DNA of 64,000 nt from Chitinophagales bacterium (GTDB lineage: Bacteria > Bacteroidota > Bacteroidia > Chitinophagales > Chitinophagaceae), in assembly GCA_020636505.1 (NCBI GenBank), contig JACJXR010000002.1:381807-445806 (forward strand), read 5' to 3'. This document shows positions 1 through 8,909 of the stretch, piece by piece. Each line of letters opens with the position of its first letter. Position 1 is the stretch's first letter. The notes beneath the pieces are model-generated. The model was not told where the DNA came from and did no database searches. It saw only the letters and a program-made list of their open reading frames with translations. Both the position numbers and the translations under genes were made by a program.

Positions 1-1308
1 CTGTTGCTCTTCACAGGCACTTTCTTATGGTTGTACAAACGATACTTGCAACAAAACAGCTTACTCTATACTTTACTCCTTGCCATAAATGTGGCATTGC
101 TCTTTTACAGTAAATACCATGCGGTATTGGTGGTGGGCTTTACTGTTTTGGCCAACCCTGCCATATTGAAGCGAGGCTCGTTTTGGGCAATTACTATCAT
201 AAGTATTACTCTATTTACACCACATATATTATGGCAGTTCGACAATGGATTACCATCAATCAATTATCATTTACAAGAACGTTCGGGAACCCCTTACTCC
301 ATTGAGTTCACGCTTAACTATCTACTTTCTGTTATATTGATATTTGCTCCTAGTGTCGGGTTGGCAATGGCATGGCTTACCGGCAAAACAAAAACAACCG
401 ACACTTTCGACAAAACACTTAAATACATCTTCTTCGGCACACTTTTGTTTTTCTTGGCCATGAGCTTCAAAGGGCGTGTGGAAGGCAACTGGATAGGGAT
501 AGCGTTAATACCGGCAATCATTTTGGGTTACAAGTCGTTGGAACAAAAGAAGTGGGCGGGCAAGTTCATTAAGACCTCATTCACGGTTACCATATTGCTA
601 GTACTAATCGTAAGAACATATATGATGTACGACTTGGCACCGGACATTCAAGCGCTTGAATATGCTCGAAACAAAATTCACAACACAAAAGCATGGGCTG
701 AGGTCATCGAAAGTGTTGCAGGGGAAACACCCATCGTATTCATGAACAGATACCAACATGCAGCTCAATACGAATTTTATACAGGTCATAAAGCCATATC
801 GCTCAACAACCGGATGGGCAGGAAAAACCAATACAACATCTGGAACGACGAAATGCAATTGCAAGGAAAAGATGTGATGCTGGTACCGAACTTTGAAATG
901 AACTTCGGGCAAAAAGCAGAAACACCCAAAGGAACAATCGAATACCACCTTATATACAATTTCAGGTCTTCGTCAGAGATATGCATCACTACCGATATAC
1001 AGGACACTACAATTAATGAAGGAGGTTTTGACATCGATTTCAAAATATCAACCGACAAGCCAATAGATGTTGAAGCCAACGAACATTACCCGACAATGTT
1101 AAGAGCATTGTTCTTCAAAGACGGTAAGCTCATTAAGGATGTATATACAGAGATGCGCATAACCAATGAAATGCTTCAATCAGACAGTAAGCATACCGTT
1201 CATATCGAATCTCCAGAAAAAGGTGAGTACCAAATGTACCTTGATGTGGCAACGGGTTTACTGCCTCCATCCATCAACAGTAAAGCTGTAAATATAACGG
1301 TTCAATAG
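1..1308 (+). CDS. GT39/ArnT-like membrane glycosyltransferase, 5' truncated
   Basis: The reading frame is already open at base 1, so the N-terminus lies upstream of the window; about 435 residues are visible. The first ~200 residues hold repeated hydrophobic segments with short polar loops, including FTPHILWQFDNG and a KYHAVL stretch typical of Bacteroidota family-39 (PMT/ArnT-like) glycosyltransferases, which move a sugar from a lipid-phosphate donor on the outer face of the inner membrane. The last ~230 residues are soluble and presumably periplasmic. The acceptor cannot be told from sequence. It ends 1 nt before the convergent DUF5362-type gene. Family placement is from pattern memory; the catalytic acidic residues expected near the N-terminus are outside the window. 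Confidence 0.75.
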   Translation: MLLFTGTFLWLYKRYLQQNSLLYTLLLAINVALLFYSKYHAVLVVGFTVLANPAILKRGSFWAITIISITLFTPHILWQFDNGLPSINYHLQERSGTPYSIEFTLNYLLSVILIFAPSVGLAMAWLTGKTKTTDTFDKTLKYIFFGTLLFFLAMSFKGRVEGNWIGIALIPAIILGYKSLEQKKWAGKFIKTSFTVTILLVLIVRTYMMYDLAPDIQALEYARNKIHNTKAWAEVIESVAGETPIVFMNRYQHAAQYEFYTGHKAISLNNRMGRKNQYNIWNDEMQLQGKDVMLVPNFEMNFGQKAETPKGTIEYHLIYNFRSSSEICITTDIQDTTINEGGFDIDFKISTDKPIDVEANEHYPTMLRALFFKDGKLIKDVYTEMRITNEMLQSDSKHTVHIESPEKGEYQMYLDVATGLLPPSINSKAVNITVQ

Positions 1309-1309
1309 G

Positions 1310-1780
1310 TTACATGGCGCCACCAATAGCTGCGCCGAAACCAATTGCTATAAAGAAGACCAAGTAGATACCTATAAATATAATGATGAGGATACCCATG
1401 TACTGAAAAAATCCTTTCAGGTATCTGAAAGCATCATTGAACAGTTCACTATCACCTGTATGGATTCCTCGCTTGGATATGTTTGCAAACTTCAATAATG
1501 CATATATTGGATACACATACAACAATGCGGCAAATATTACAGTACCCACACCGAAAGATGCACCACCCATTGCAATAGTAGAAGCGCCTTCGTTATATAC
1601 AGAAGCCATTTGAGATAGCGCAGCACCCATCATCAATGCTACAAGTAGCATCAAAGAAAGAATGATGATCATGAAAATGGCAAAGAACTTCATCCATCTG
1701 GATGCACCTAATATGAAGTACTTCCCGGTGTCGTTCAGCTTAATGCCGTTTTCTTCTTCGTGTTGCTCTAACAGACTCAT
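1310..1780 (-). CDS. DUF5362-type small membrane protein
   Basis: A 156-residue protein. A polar N-terminus (MSLLEQHEEENGIKLND) is followed by at least three strongly hydrophobic segments: roughly residues 31-56, 71-95 and 128-152, the last two rich in Gly and Ala. It resembles the DUF5362 family of Bacteroidota, whose function is unknown. It lies 30 nt downstream of proS on the same strand and could be co-transcribed with it. Its stop lies 1 nt from the stop of the convergent glycosyltransferase. The ATG at 1780 is the only good start. Confidence 0.7.
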   Translation of the reverse strand: MSLLEQHEEENGIKLNDTGKYFILGASRWMKFFAIFMIIILSLMLLVALMMGAALSQMASVYNEGASTIAMGGASFGVGTVIFAALLYVYPIYALLKFANISKRGIHTGDSELFNDAFRYLKGFFQYMGILIIIFIGIYLVFFIAIGFGAAIGGAM

Positions 1781-1810
1781 GGTATGATTATTTAGTGCTT
1801 ATAAAAATAA

Positions 1811-3289
1811 TTAATATGCTTTAGCAAACAACACTCTTTGTTTTGACGGCTTACCGGTCAACACACAAGCCCCTTCTTCTTGAACACTGTCAAGAGGTAT
1901 ACAACGTATGGTCGCTTTGGTCATCTCTTTTATCTTATCTTCTGTTTCGGCAGTACCATCCCAATGTGCTGCCACGAAGCCACCCTTGTCATTCAACACA
2001 GAAACAAACTGATCCCAACTGTCAACCCTTGTAGTATTCTCGTTTCTGAAAGTCAATGCTTTGTGATACAGATTCATTTGTATATCCTCCAACAACTGCT
2101 CTGCCTGCTCCACCACTTTATCCAATGCTATGCTTTCTTTCTCACGCGTATCTCTTCTTGCCACTTCTGCAATATTGTTATCCATATCGCGTGCGCCCAA
2201 AGTAATACGTACAGGTACTCCTCTCAACTCGTACTCTGCAAATTTCCAACCCGGACGACGTGTATCATCATCGTCAAACTTCACACGGATACCTTTTGCC
2301 TTAAGTTCTTTTACTATCTCTGCGGCTTTATCGTTTATCTTTTGAGTAGTGGCTTCGTCCTTGTTGTATATAGGCACTATCACCACTTGCAACGGTGCTA
2401 TACGTGGAGGCAGTACCAAACCCTCATCATCACTGTGTGCCATTATCAACGCACCTATCAACCTTGTGGACACACCCCATGATGTAGCCCACACATATTC
2501 CATGTTATTGTCCTTATCGGCAAACTTCACGTCAAATGCTTTAGCGAAGTTCTGTCCTAAGAAATGTGATGTGCCTGCTTGCAAAGCTTTACCATCTTGC
2601 ATCAATGCTTCTATGCAATATGTATCTTCCGCACCTGCAAAGCGTTCACTCTCGGTCTTTACACCTTTTATCACGGGCAATGCCATATACTCCTCAACAA
2701 ATGTGGCATACACATCCAACATTTGTCTTGTTTCGTCTATCGCTTCTTGTTTGGTGGCGTGAGCGGTATGCCCTTCTTGCCAAAGAAATTCCGCAGTACG
2801 CAAAAACAAACGCGTACGCATCTCCCAACGTACCACATTGGCCCATTGGTTCACCAATATCGGAAGATCGCGATACGATTGTATCCAGTTCTTATAACTG
2901 TGCCATATGATCGTTTCAGAAGTAGGACGAACGATCAATTCTTCTTCCAACTTAGCTTCCGGATCCACTATCACACCATTACCATTAGGGTCGTTCTTCA
3001 AACGATAGTGTGTCACTACTGCACACTCTTTCGCAAAGCCGTCAACGTGTGCCGCCTCTTTACTCAAAAAGCTCTTAGGTATGAATATGGGGAAGTATGC
3101 GTTCTGATGACCTGTCTCTTTGAACATTCTGTCCAATTGGTCGCGCATGTTCTCCCACAATGCGAAACCATATGGTTTGATGACCATGCATCCTCTCACT
3201 GCCGAATATTCGGCCAATCCACCTTTTATTACAAGGTCGTTATACCACTGTGCGTAATCCTGTTTACGTGATGTTAAAATATTGCTCAT
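1811..3289 (-). CDS. proS: prolyl-tRNA synthetase (archaeal/eukaryotic-type ProRS)
   Basis: A 492-residue class II aminoacyl-tRNA synthetase that charges tRNA-Pro with proline in the cytosol. Visible are the class II motif 2 region around RWEMRTRLFLRTAEFLWQEG (about residues 154-173), RPTSETIIW before it, and the following anticodon-binding domain (PLQVVIVPIY). It ends in Tyr. The length and the absence of an inserted YbaK-like editing domain match the short archaeal/eukaryotic-type ProRS common in Bacteroidota, not the ~570-residue bacterial type. A TAnnTTTG-like -7 element lies about 50 nt upstream. Start chosen at ATG 3289 (MSNILTSRK). Confidence 0.95.
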   Translation of the reverse strand: MSNILTSRKQDYAQWYNDLVIKGGLAEYSAVRGCMVIKPYGFALWENMRDQLDRMFKETGHQNAYFPIFIPKSFLSKEAAHVDGFAKECAVVTHYRLKNDPNGNGVIVDPEAKLEEELIVRPTSETIIWHSYKNWIQSYRDLPILVNQWANVVRWEMRTRLFLRTAEFLWQEGHTAHATKQEAIDETRQMLDVYATFVEEYMALPVIKGVKTESERFAGAEDTYCIEALMQDGKALQAGTSHFLGQNFAKAFDVKFADKDNNMEYVWATSWGVSTRLIGALIMAHSDDEGLVLPPRIAPLQVVIVPIYNKDEATTQKINDKAAEIVKELKAKGIRVKFDDDDTRRPGWKFAEYELRGVPVRITLGARDMDNNIAEVARRDTREKESIALDKVVEQAEQLLEDIQMNLYHKALTFRNENTTRVDSWDQFVSVLNDKGGFVAAHWDGTAETEDKIKEMTKATIRCIPLDSVQEEGACVLTGKPSKQRVLFAKAY

Positions 3290-3338
3290 ATCCTTTCCGG
3301 CATGCTTTTCGTAGCGTTAATAAATTGGTCGGGTTGGG

Positions 3339-3346
3339 CAAATGTA
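3339..3346 (-). promoter_or_regulatory. putative -7 promoter element of proS
   Basis: On the minus strand this reads TACATTTG, an exact match to the Bacteroidota sigma-ABfr -7 consensus TAnnTTTG. The predicted transcript would have a leader of roughly 40 nt before the proS ATG. No clear TTG at the -33 position is visible, so the assignment rests on one element. Confidence 0.45.
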
Positions 3347-3386
3347 GTAATTTACATAACGAGTTTTAATGCTAAACATTAAGAAA

Positions 3387-4472
3387 ATGAAACGTATTCT
3401 TTTATTTGGAGGCCTACTGCTGATGATAGCGAGTGTAGATGCATACGGACAGAAAAATAAAAAAACGTATGATGACATCTATTATACGGCAGACGAGGCG
3501 CAAGAAGACGCTGACGCACTTGCCGAAAAGCAAAAAGCTCGCGAAGAGGCAAGAAGAAAAAAAGCTGCAGAGCAACAGCAGCAAGACGATGAGTATTATG
3601 CCGACGATGAAGAATACATAGACTACGACGACGATTATTACGAATACACCAATCGCATTACCCGCTTCAACGGACCATACTACGGTGGTAGCTACTGGGC
3701 TTACGATCCATTCTGGTACAACTCTTGGGGTTGGGGATATCGCCCGGGATGGAGCATGTCTTTCGGATATGGTTCTTATTGGGGTCCATCTTGGGGATGG
3801 GGTTACAACAGCTGGGGCTGGGGTTATCCCGGATATTATAACGCTTGGTACGGCCCATACTATGGAGGTTACTACGGCGGCGGCTGGGGAGGCGGTTACT
3901 ACAATGGCTTCTATGATGGCTACCACGCAGGAGCTTACAGCAACAACTATCGCAATGTCAGTTACGGACCACGCTCAAGCCTCAACAGATACCCGGGCAG
4001 TCTACGTGCATCATCAGGCACAAGACTTAAAGGGACAACAAACTCTGTACCTTCAAGAGGCACCAGGGGTCAATTGAAATCCCCAGGCAACACTTCATAC
4101 CCAAGCAGAGGTGTAAGAAGAGAAATGCCTACTACAAATACTTATAACTCTCGTACGAATGTTCCCGAAAGGAATACATCTTCTCCAAGCAGAAGTTATT
4201 CCAATCCAAGTAGGGGCAGCACACCGAGCAGAAGCTATACACCAAGCAGAGGTACTACTCCTACAAGAAGCACAACTCCGACAAGAAGCTACTCCACACC
4301 AAGTAGGAGCAGCGCACCTAGCAGAAGTTACTCTGCACCGAGTGCACCAAGTAGAAGCAGCACTCCTTCAAGAAGCTATACACCGAGCAGCGCACCAAGC
4401 AGAAGTTATTCTTCACCTAGCAGTGGTGGTAGAAGCAGCGGCGGTAGTGGTGGAGCCACAAGACGCAGATAA
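3387..4472 (+). CDS. secreted low-complexity protein (acidic coiled coil, Gly/Tyr/Trp-rich core, Ser/Arg repeat tail)
   Basis: A 361-residue protein of unknown function. Residues 1-22 (MKRILLFGG... ending AYGQ) look like a signal peptide. A charged, probably helical stretch (~35-62, Glu/Lys/Ala/Gln-rich) is followed by an Asp/Tyr run and a Gly/Tyr/Trp/Asn-rich region (~90-185) with repeated SWGWGY and YYGG units. The last ~110 residues are almost only Ser, Arg, Pro, Thr and Tyr, built on PSRSY/TPTRS units. ATG 3387 is preferred over the in-frame ATG at 3369 because it places the basic n-region directly before the hydrophobic core; the upstream start adds six residues. Composition suggests an extracellular or envelope-associated disordered protein. 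A terminator follows. Confidence 0.75.
   Translation: MKRILLFGGLLLMIASVDAYGQKNKKTYDDIYYTADEAQEDADALAEKQKAREEARRKKAAEQQQQDDEYYADDEEYIDYDDDYYEYTNRITRFNGPYYGGSYWAYDPFWYNSWGWGYRPGWSMSFGYGSYWGPSWGWGYNSWGWGYPGYYNAWYGPYYGGYYGGGWGGGYYNGFYDGYHAGAYSNNYRNVSYGPRSSLNRYPGSLRASSGTRLKGTTNSVPSRGTRGQLKSPGNTSYPSRGVRREMPTTNTYNSRTNVPERNTSSPSRSYSNPSRGSTPSRSYTPSRGTTPTRSTTPTRSYSTPSRSSAPSRSYSAPSAPSRSSTPSRSYTPSSAPSRSYSSPSSGGRSSGGSGGATRRR
4189..4450 (+). repeat. degenerate Ser-Arg-Pro/Thr coding repeat
   Basis: The DNA is built from short repeated units such as ccaagcagaag and ccgagcagaagct, encoding PSRSY, TPSRG and TPTRS. The units vary at third codon positions and in order. This is coding low complexity inside the preceding gene. 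Confidence 0.8.
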
Positions 4473-4492
4473 TATTCCTTTATTATATTGTT

Positions 4493-4530
4493 AAAATACC
4501 CGCAATTGTTAAATGGCGGGTATTTTTTTT
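4493..4530 (+). terminator. intrinsic terminator after the Ser/Arg-rich gene
   Basis: AAAATACCCGC (4493-4503) pairs perfectly with GCGGGTATTTT (4516-4526) across a 12-nt loop and is followed by a T run. It lies 20 nt after the stop codon. Confidence 0.85.
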
Positions 4531-4605
4531 AACAGGCATGTAGGCGTTGTTTTTCGGATATTTGTTAAACGATAAAAGACACTGTTTGTCTAAAACAAAA
4601 AGCTT

Positions 4606-6129
4606 ATGAGCATGCGTATAACCAACTTCCTGATATTGTTGTTGAGTGCCTCGGCAAGTAGTTTATTGGCAACTGCACAAAACGAAGCGGACGCACTTAG
4701 ATTCTCAACTCTTATGCCTCAAGGTACGGCCCGCTCAATGGGTTACGGTAGTGCCGTGGGTGCTGTGGGTGGCGATTTTACATCTATTGGTGTAAACCCT
4801 GGAGGTATAGGTGTGTATCGTAACGGTGAGTTCACCATTACACCCTCGTTGAAACTGAATAGCAGCAACAGCACATATACCGGTAATGCGACTGCGGATA
4901 ACATCACAAGGTTCAACATCAACAACCTTGGTTTGGTGTTTACCAACGCAGCTAAAGGTAGAAGTTATAAGACAAGTAAATGGAAAGCCGTATCGTTCGG
5001 TATAGGCATAAGCAGATCGGCTGATTTCAGCAACAATTATAAGTACAGTGGATACAACGACTCTTCATCTGCAAGCGAAGTATTCTTGGTGAATGCCATC
5101 AAAAATCCCAACGAATACGAGAACACGGCAACATTTGCAGGCCTTGGATACGAGAGCTATTTGATTGATTACGATCAAAACGTGGGATACTTCAAATTGG
5201 CCAACCACCGTACAGGACTCAATCAACAAAAATCCATTGAAGAAAAAGGTGGCATTAATGACATCAACTTTTCTTTCGGTGGCAACTATGAAGAAAAATT
5301 GTTCATAGGCGCTACCGTAGGCATACCTACTTTAAGATATTTGCGCGAGGTGACTCTTCGAGAAGAAGATGCGACAAGCGACCCGACAAACAACTTCGAC
5401 TATTTTGAATACAAAGAAAAACTGAAAGTAACGGGTACGGGTATCAACTTGAAACTTGGCTTCATTTACAACTTCAATAAGTACATACGCGGTGGTGTGG
5501 CATTCCATACACCTACCTTCTATAGCATGAACGACATACAGGATAGGAGTGTGATCAGCAATACAGAAACGTACAAAGCTGACCTTGGTGACTATTCAGG
5601 TCCTACTACTTTGGTGGAAGCACCAACCAATGAATACAGATACAGTATGATCTCTCCTTGGAGAGGTGTGGTAAGCGCGGCAGGTATTATCGGCAAGCAT
5701 GGATTTGTGAGTGTTGATTATGAATATGTCAACTATGCATCCACAAGATATTACTTTGATGCCGCTAACGACTATTTTGAAAGCGAAGTGAACGACAGTA
5801 TCAAAAACATGTACAAAGGAGCTTATAATCTACGTGTAGGTGGTGAGGCAAGGTTCGACATTGTGATGGTTCGTTTGGGATTCGGATACTATGGTAATCC
5901 GTACCAAGACGCAACCATGGGTTCTGCAACGCTTAGCTACAGCGGTGGTGTCGGTGTAAGGTTCGACAATATATTCATCGACCTTGGTTTCGTTCACAGC
6001 GAATCAACTCGTAAGGAACAACCATATTCATTGGCGTACGACCAGCCTATCGGCAACATTTGGGTGCCGAAAGCTGAAATAAAGAACAGCATGAACAATG
6101 CTGCATTGACATTTGGGGTAAAATTCTAA
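4606..6129 (+). CDS. FadL/PorV-like outer-membrane beta-barrel protein
   Basis: A 507-residue protein with an N-terminal signal peptide (about residues 1-24, ending ATAQ). The mature start (RFSTLMPQGTARSMGYG, then GAVGGDFTSIGVNPGGIG) is typical of OmpP1/FadL-type hydrophobic-substrate channels and the Bacteroidota PorV-like relatives: an N-terminal hatch followed by amphipathic beta strands. The C-terminus ends with an aromatic residue (ALTFGVKF), as expected for BamA-assembled barrels. It likely sits in the outer membrane and moves hydrophobic compounds, or acts as a secretion-associated barrel; sequence alone cannot decide. It is flanked by terminators on both sides, so it is probably monocistronic. 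Confidence 0.75.
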   Translation: MSMRITNFLILLLSASASSLLATAQNEADALRFSTLMPQGTARSMGYGSAVGAVGGDFTSIGVNPGGIGVYRNGEFTITPSLKLNSSNSTYTGNATADNITRFNINNLGLVFTNAAKGRSYKTSKWKAVSFGIGISRSADFSNNYKYSGYNDSSSASEVFLVNAIKNPNEYENTATFAGLGYESYLIDYDQNVGYFKLANHRTGLNQQKSIEEKGGINDINFSFGGNYEEKLFIGATVGIPTLRYLREVTLREEDATSDPTNNFDYFEYKEKLKVTGTGINLKLGFIYNFNKYIRGGVAFHTPTFYSMNDIQDRSVISNTETYKADLGDYSGPTTLVEAPTNEYRYSMISPWRGVVSAAGIIGKHGFVSVDYEYVNYASTRYYFDAANDYFESEVNDSIKNMYKGAYNLRVGGEARFDIVMVRLGFGYYGNPYQDATMGSATLSYSGGVGVRFDNIFIDLGFVHSESTRKEQPYSLAYDQPIGNIWVPKAEIKNSMNNAALTFGVKF

Positions 6130-6153
6130 ATAATAATTGCTCAACGTTTACCT

Positions 6154-6182
6154 AAGAAAGCTTCCTATTTGGAGGCTTTCTT
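6154..6182. terminator. bidirectional terminator
   Basis: AAGAAAGCTTCC (6154-6165) pairs with GGAGGCTTTCTT (6171-6182), a 12-bp stem with one G-T wobble and a 5-nt loop. It overlaps the last codons of the minus-strand gene ending at 6165 and can serve both converging genes. Confidence 0.65.
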
Positions 6183-6908
6183 GCTTATTGCCACAAAAGA
6201 CTTCTTCAATGAGAAGATGTGGAGAAATACCGCAACGGGCATAAACACACCTGCTATGTATATGAAAGGCGGTTCTGTAAATTCCAAACTGATGGGTGTA
6301 ACATCATAGCCCCAAACCTCAGGCTTGAATGCCAGTGTAAGAAATATGCCTACTATGTTAGTAAGGAGTATGATACTTAAGATATTCCATACAATGATCT
6401 CAAAATGGCCCAATATCTTCCGCTTGTAAACCAAATATGCAATAATAGGAGCGGTAAGCCCGGCTACAATATCAAAATTGTTCCCCTCAAACGTTATCTG
6501 TTCAGGACCGATACCGCGATAATACAACCCAAGTATCAGCAACTCAACAAATATCCTGAACGACTGTATATAAACCGTTAGCTCGATAGGGAATGCATTG
6601 ATAATCTCTTTGAACCTTTTAGCATTGAAGAACCAAAAGATGATGATAAAAGCAGGTAATATCACAAACTGTGGCAACCTAGGTGGAAGTTCGAATGTTG
6701 CAATCACTCCTGACTTTCCGATGATGAATAAATACACCACCCATAGTGACACAAGTAATGTATACCCCCTAAGAAACTTCTTTTTCCGCTCAACGGAATA
6801 CCCTGCATTATCACATGCTTTAGCAAATGCCAAACCTATAACAAACAGAATTACAACCAGTAAAATATAATGACCTGTTTCAAGCATTAGGTATGATTTG
6901 GGCAACAT
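6165..6908 (-). CDS. polytopic membrane protein, unknown function
   Basis: A 247-residue protein with about seven hydrophobic segments (for example HYILLVVILFVIGLAFA near the N-terminus and FIYIAGVFMPVAVFLHIFSL near the C-terminus) separated by short basic loops. I do not recognise a named family. ATG 6908 gives MLPKSYLMLETG; the ATG seven codons later would remove only a short polar leader. It is divergent from parE with about 105 nt between the starts. No enzymatic motif is visible. Confidence 0.7.
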   Translation of the reverse strand: MLPKSYLMLETGHYILLVVILFVIGLAFAKACDNAGYSVERKKKFLRGYTLLVSLWVVYLFIIGKSGVIATFELPPRLPQFVILPAFIIIFWFFNAKRFKEIINAFPIELTVYIQSFRIFVELLILGLYYRGIGPEQITFEGNNFDIVAGLTAPIIAYLVYKRKILGHFEIIVWNILSIILLTNIVGIFLTLAFKPEVWGYDVTPISLEFTEPPFIYIAGVFMPVAVFLHIFSLKKSFVAISKKASK

Positions 6909-7013
6909 TTAAAGATATAAAAGAAGCATATACAAACTGCACACCTGTGTATAAGTACCACTGCGGCGATATTGATAATTTATTTTCTTTGCATTAAAAG
7001 GAAGAAGAGACAC

Positions 7014-8906
7014 ATGGCCAACGAGAATGTACGTTACGACGAGGATAGTATTAAGTCGCTGGACTGGCGTGAGCATATACGCCTGCGCCCCGGTATGTAT
7101 ATCGGTAAACTGGGCGATGGTTCCAGTCCCGACGATGGTATATACATACTGCTGAAAGAAGTACTGGATAACTGTATAGACGAATACACCATGGGCTTCG
7201 GTAAGCGTGTGGAGATAACCGTGTCTGACGGAGCCGTTACCATACGCGACTATGGGCGTGGCATCCCGTTGGGTAAAGTTGTGGATGTGGTGAGCAAGAT
7301 AAACACCGGTGCCAAATACGACAGTAAAGCATTCCAAAAGTCGGTAGGTCTTAACGGTGTTGGTACAAAAGCTGTGAATGCGTTGAGCAACTACTTTAAA
7401 GTGGCGGCTTTTCGTGAGGGCAAAATGAAAGAAGCCGAGTTTGAGCGTGGCGTACTCACCAAAGAACACAAAGAAGTATCAACAAGCGAAGACAACGGAA
7501 CGCTTGTAACATTCATACCGGACGATACGGTCTTCAAGAACTACCATTACCTGAACGACTATATCGAAAATCAGATATGGAACTATTGCTACCTGAATGC
7601 AGGACTGCAAATAAAATTCAACAACAGGGTTTACGTTTCCAAGAATGGCTTGTTGGACCTTTTGGAAAATAAGACCACTAAGGATAGCAACCGTTACCCC
7701 ATCATCCACCTAAAAGGTGAAGACATTGAAGTGGCCTTGACCCATACCAACGACTATGGTGAGGATATACAGTCCTTCGTGAACGGGCAATACACCACAC
7801 AAGGCGGTACGCATCAGGCGGCATTTCGTGAGGCATTTGTAAAAGTGATACGCGACTTCTACAACAAAAGCTACGATGCCACAGATGTACGCCAAAGCAT
7901 ATGTGCAGCCATATCCGTAAGGGTGCAAGAGCCTGTGTTCGAATCGCAAACCAAAACAAAACTCGGTTCACAATACACATACGAAGGCGGCCCTTCTATG
8001 AAATCCTTCGTACTGGATTTCCTTGCCAAAGAGTTGGACAACTTCCTACATAAGAACAGCAGTGTGGCCGATGCCATCAAAAAACGCATCGAGCAAAGTG
8101 AGCGCGAGCGTAAAGAGCTGTCAGGCATACGTAAGCTGGCCAACGAACGCGCCAAAAAGGCCAACCTCCACAACAAAAAGCTGCGCGACTGCCGTATACA
8201 CCTCAACGAAGAGCCACCAAACAAAAACAAAGAAGAGTATATACACAAGCAAAACGAAAGCACCATATTCATTACCGAGGGTGACTCTGCAAGCGGAAGC
8301 ATCACCAAAAGTCGTGATGTGGAAACACAAGCAGTATTCAGCCTTAGAGGTAAGCCACTTAACTGCTTTGGCATGACCAAGAAGGTGGTGTATCAGAACG
8401 AGGAGTTCAACCTACTGCAACACGCACTGAATATAGAAGAAGGGTTGGATGGATTGCGCTACAACAACATCATTATCGCTACGGATGCCGATGTGGATGG
8501 CATGCACATACGCCTGCTTATCATGACCTTCTTCCTGCAATTCTTCCCCGACCTTGTGAAAGGTGGGCATGTGTACATATTGCAAACACCGCTGTTCCGT
8601 GTGCGCAACAAGCAGAAGACCATATACTGCTACAACGATGAAGAGCGTAGAAACGCGATAGCCGAGTTAGGTAGCAAACCTGAAATAACACGATTCAAAG
8701 GTCTGGGCGAGATCAGCCCCGATGAGTTTGCACAGTTCATAGGTGATGACATGCGTAAAGAGCCTGTATTATTGGGCAAGGATGCTCAAATACAAAAACT
8801 GCTGAACTACTACATGGGCAAAAACACTCCCGAAAGACAGAAGAATATTATCGAGAATCTGCGTGTTGAGAAAGACCTTGCCGAAGAAGTAGGCAAAACA
8901 GGATAA
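7014..8906 (+). CDS. parE: DNA topoisomerase IV subunit B
   Basis: A 630-residue ATPase subunit of a type IIA topoisomerase that decatenates daughter chromosomes. Order of motifs: GHKL ATPase with DNCIDE (~52-57), GRGIP (~81), NGVGTKA (~114-120); transducer domain; TOPRIM domain with EGDSASG (422-428) and DADVDG (491-496). The length is that of ParE/short GyrB without the enterobacterial insertion. ATG 7014 is preferred: it begins MANENVRYDED and follows a purine-rich ggaagaagaga. The frame is open upstream, but the extra residues are not ParE-like. The partner parC is not in the window; a metallo-beta-lactamase gene starts 3 nt after the stop. Confidence 0.95.
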   Translation: MANENVRYDEDSIKSLDWREHIRLRPGMYIGKLGDGSSPDDGIYILLKEVLDNCIDEYTMGFGKRVEITVSDGAVTIRDYGRGIPLGKVVDVVSKINTGAKYDSKAFQKSVGLNGVGTKAVNALSNYFKVAAFREGKMKEAEFERGVLTKEHKEVSTSEDNGTLVTFIPDDTVFKNYHYLNDYIENQIWNYCYLNAGLQIKFNNRVYVSKNGLLDLLENKTTKDSNRYPIIHLKGEDIEVALTHTNDYGEDIQSFVNGQYTTQGGTHQAAFREAFVKVIRDFYNKSYDATDVRQSICAAISVRVQEPVFESQTKTKLGSQYTYEGGPSMKSFVLDFLAKELDNFLHKNSSVADAIKKRIEQSERERKELSGIRKLANERAKKANLHNKKLRDCRIHLNEEPPNKNKEEYIHKQNESTIFITEGDSASGSITKSRDVETQAVFSLRGKPLNCFGMTKKVVYQNEEFNLLQHALNIEEGLDGLRYNNIIIATDADVDGMHIRLLIMTFFLQFFPDLVKGGHVYILQTPLFRVRNKQKTIYCYNDEERRNAIAELGSKPEITRFKGLGEISPDEFAQFIGDDMRKEPVLLGKDAQIQKLLNYYMGKNTPERQKNIIENLRVEKDLAEEVGKTG

Positions 8907-8909
8907 GCA

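Noticed and set aside
3414..3926. Long minus-strand frame (170 codons) inside the Gly/Tyr-rich gene
   Set aside because: Val/Ile/Pro-rich product with no domain; it is what GGN/TAY-rich codons give when read in reverse, and the sense strand has a signal peptide and terminator.
4189..4450. Regular short repeats that could suggest a CRISPR array
   Set aside because: Units are 12-15 nt, degenerate, without unique spacers, and in frame with a coding region.
7930..7945. tRNA T-loop-like string gttcgaatc
   Set aside because: It lies inside parE in frame with no cloverleaf partners around it.
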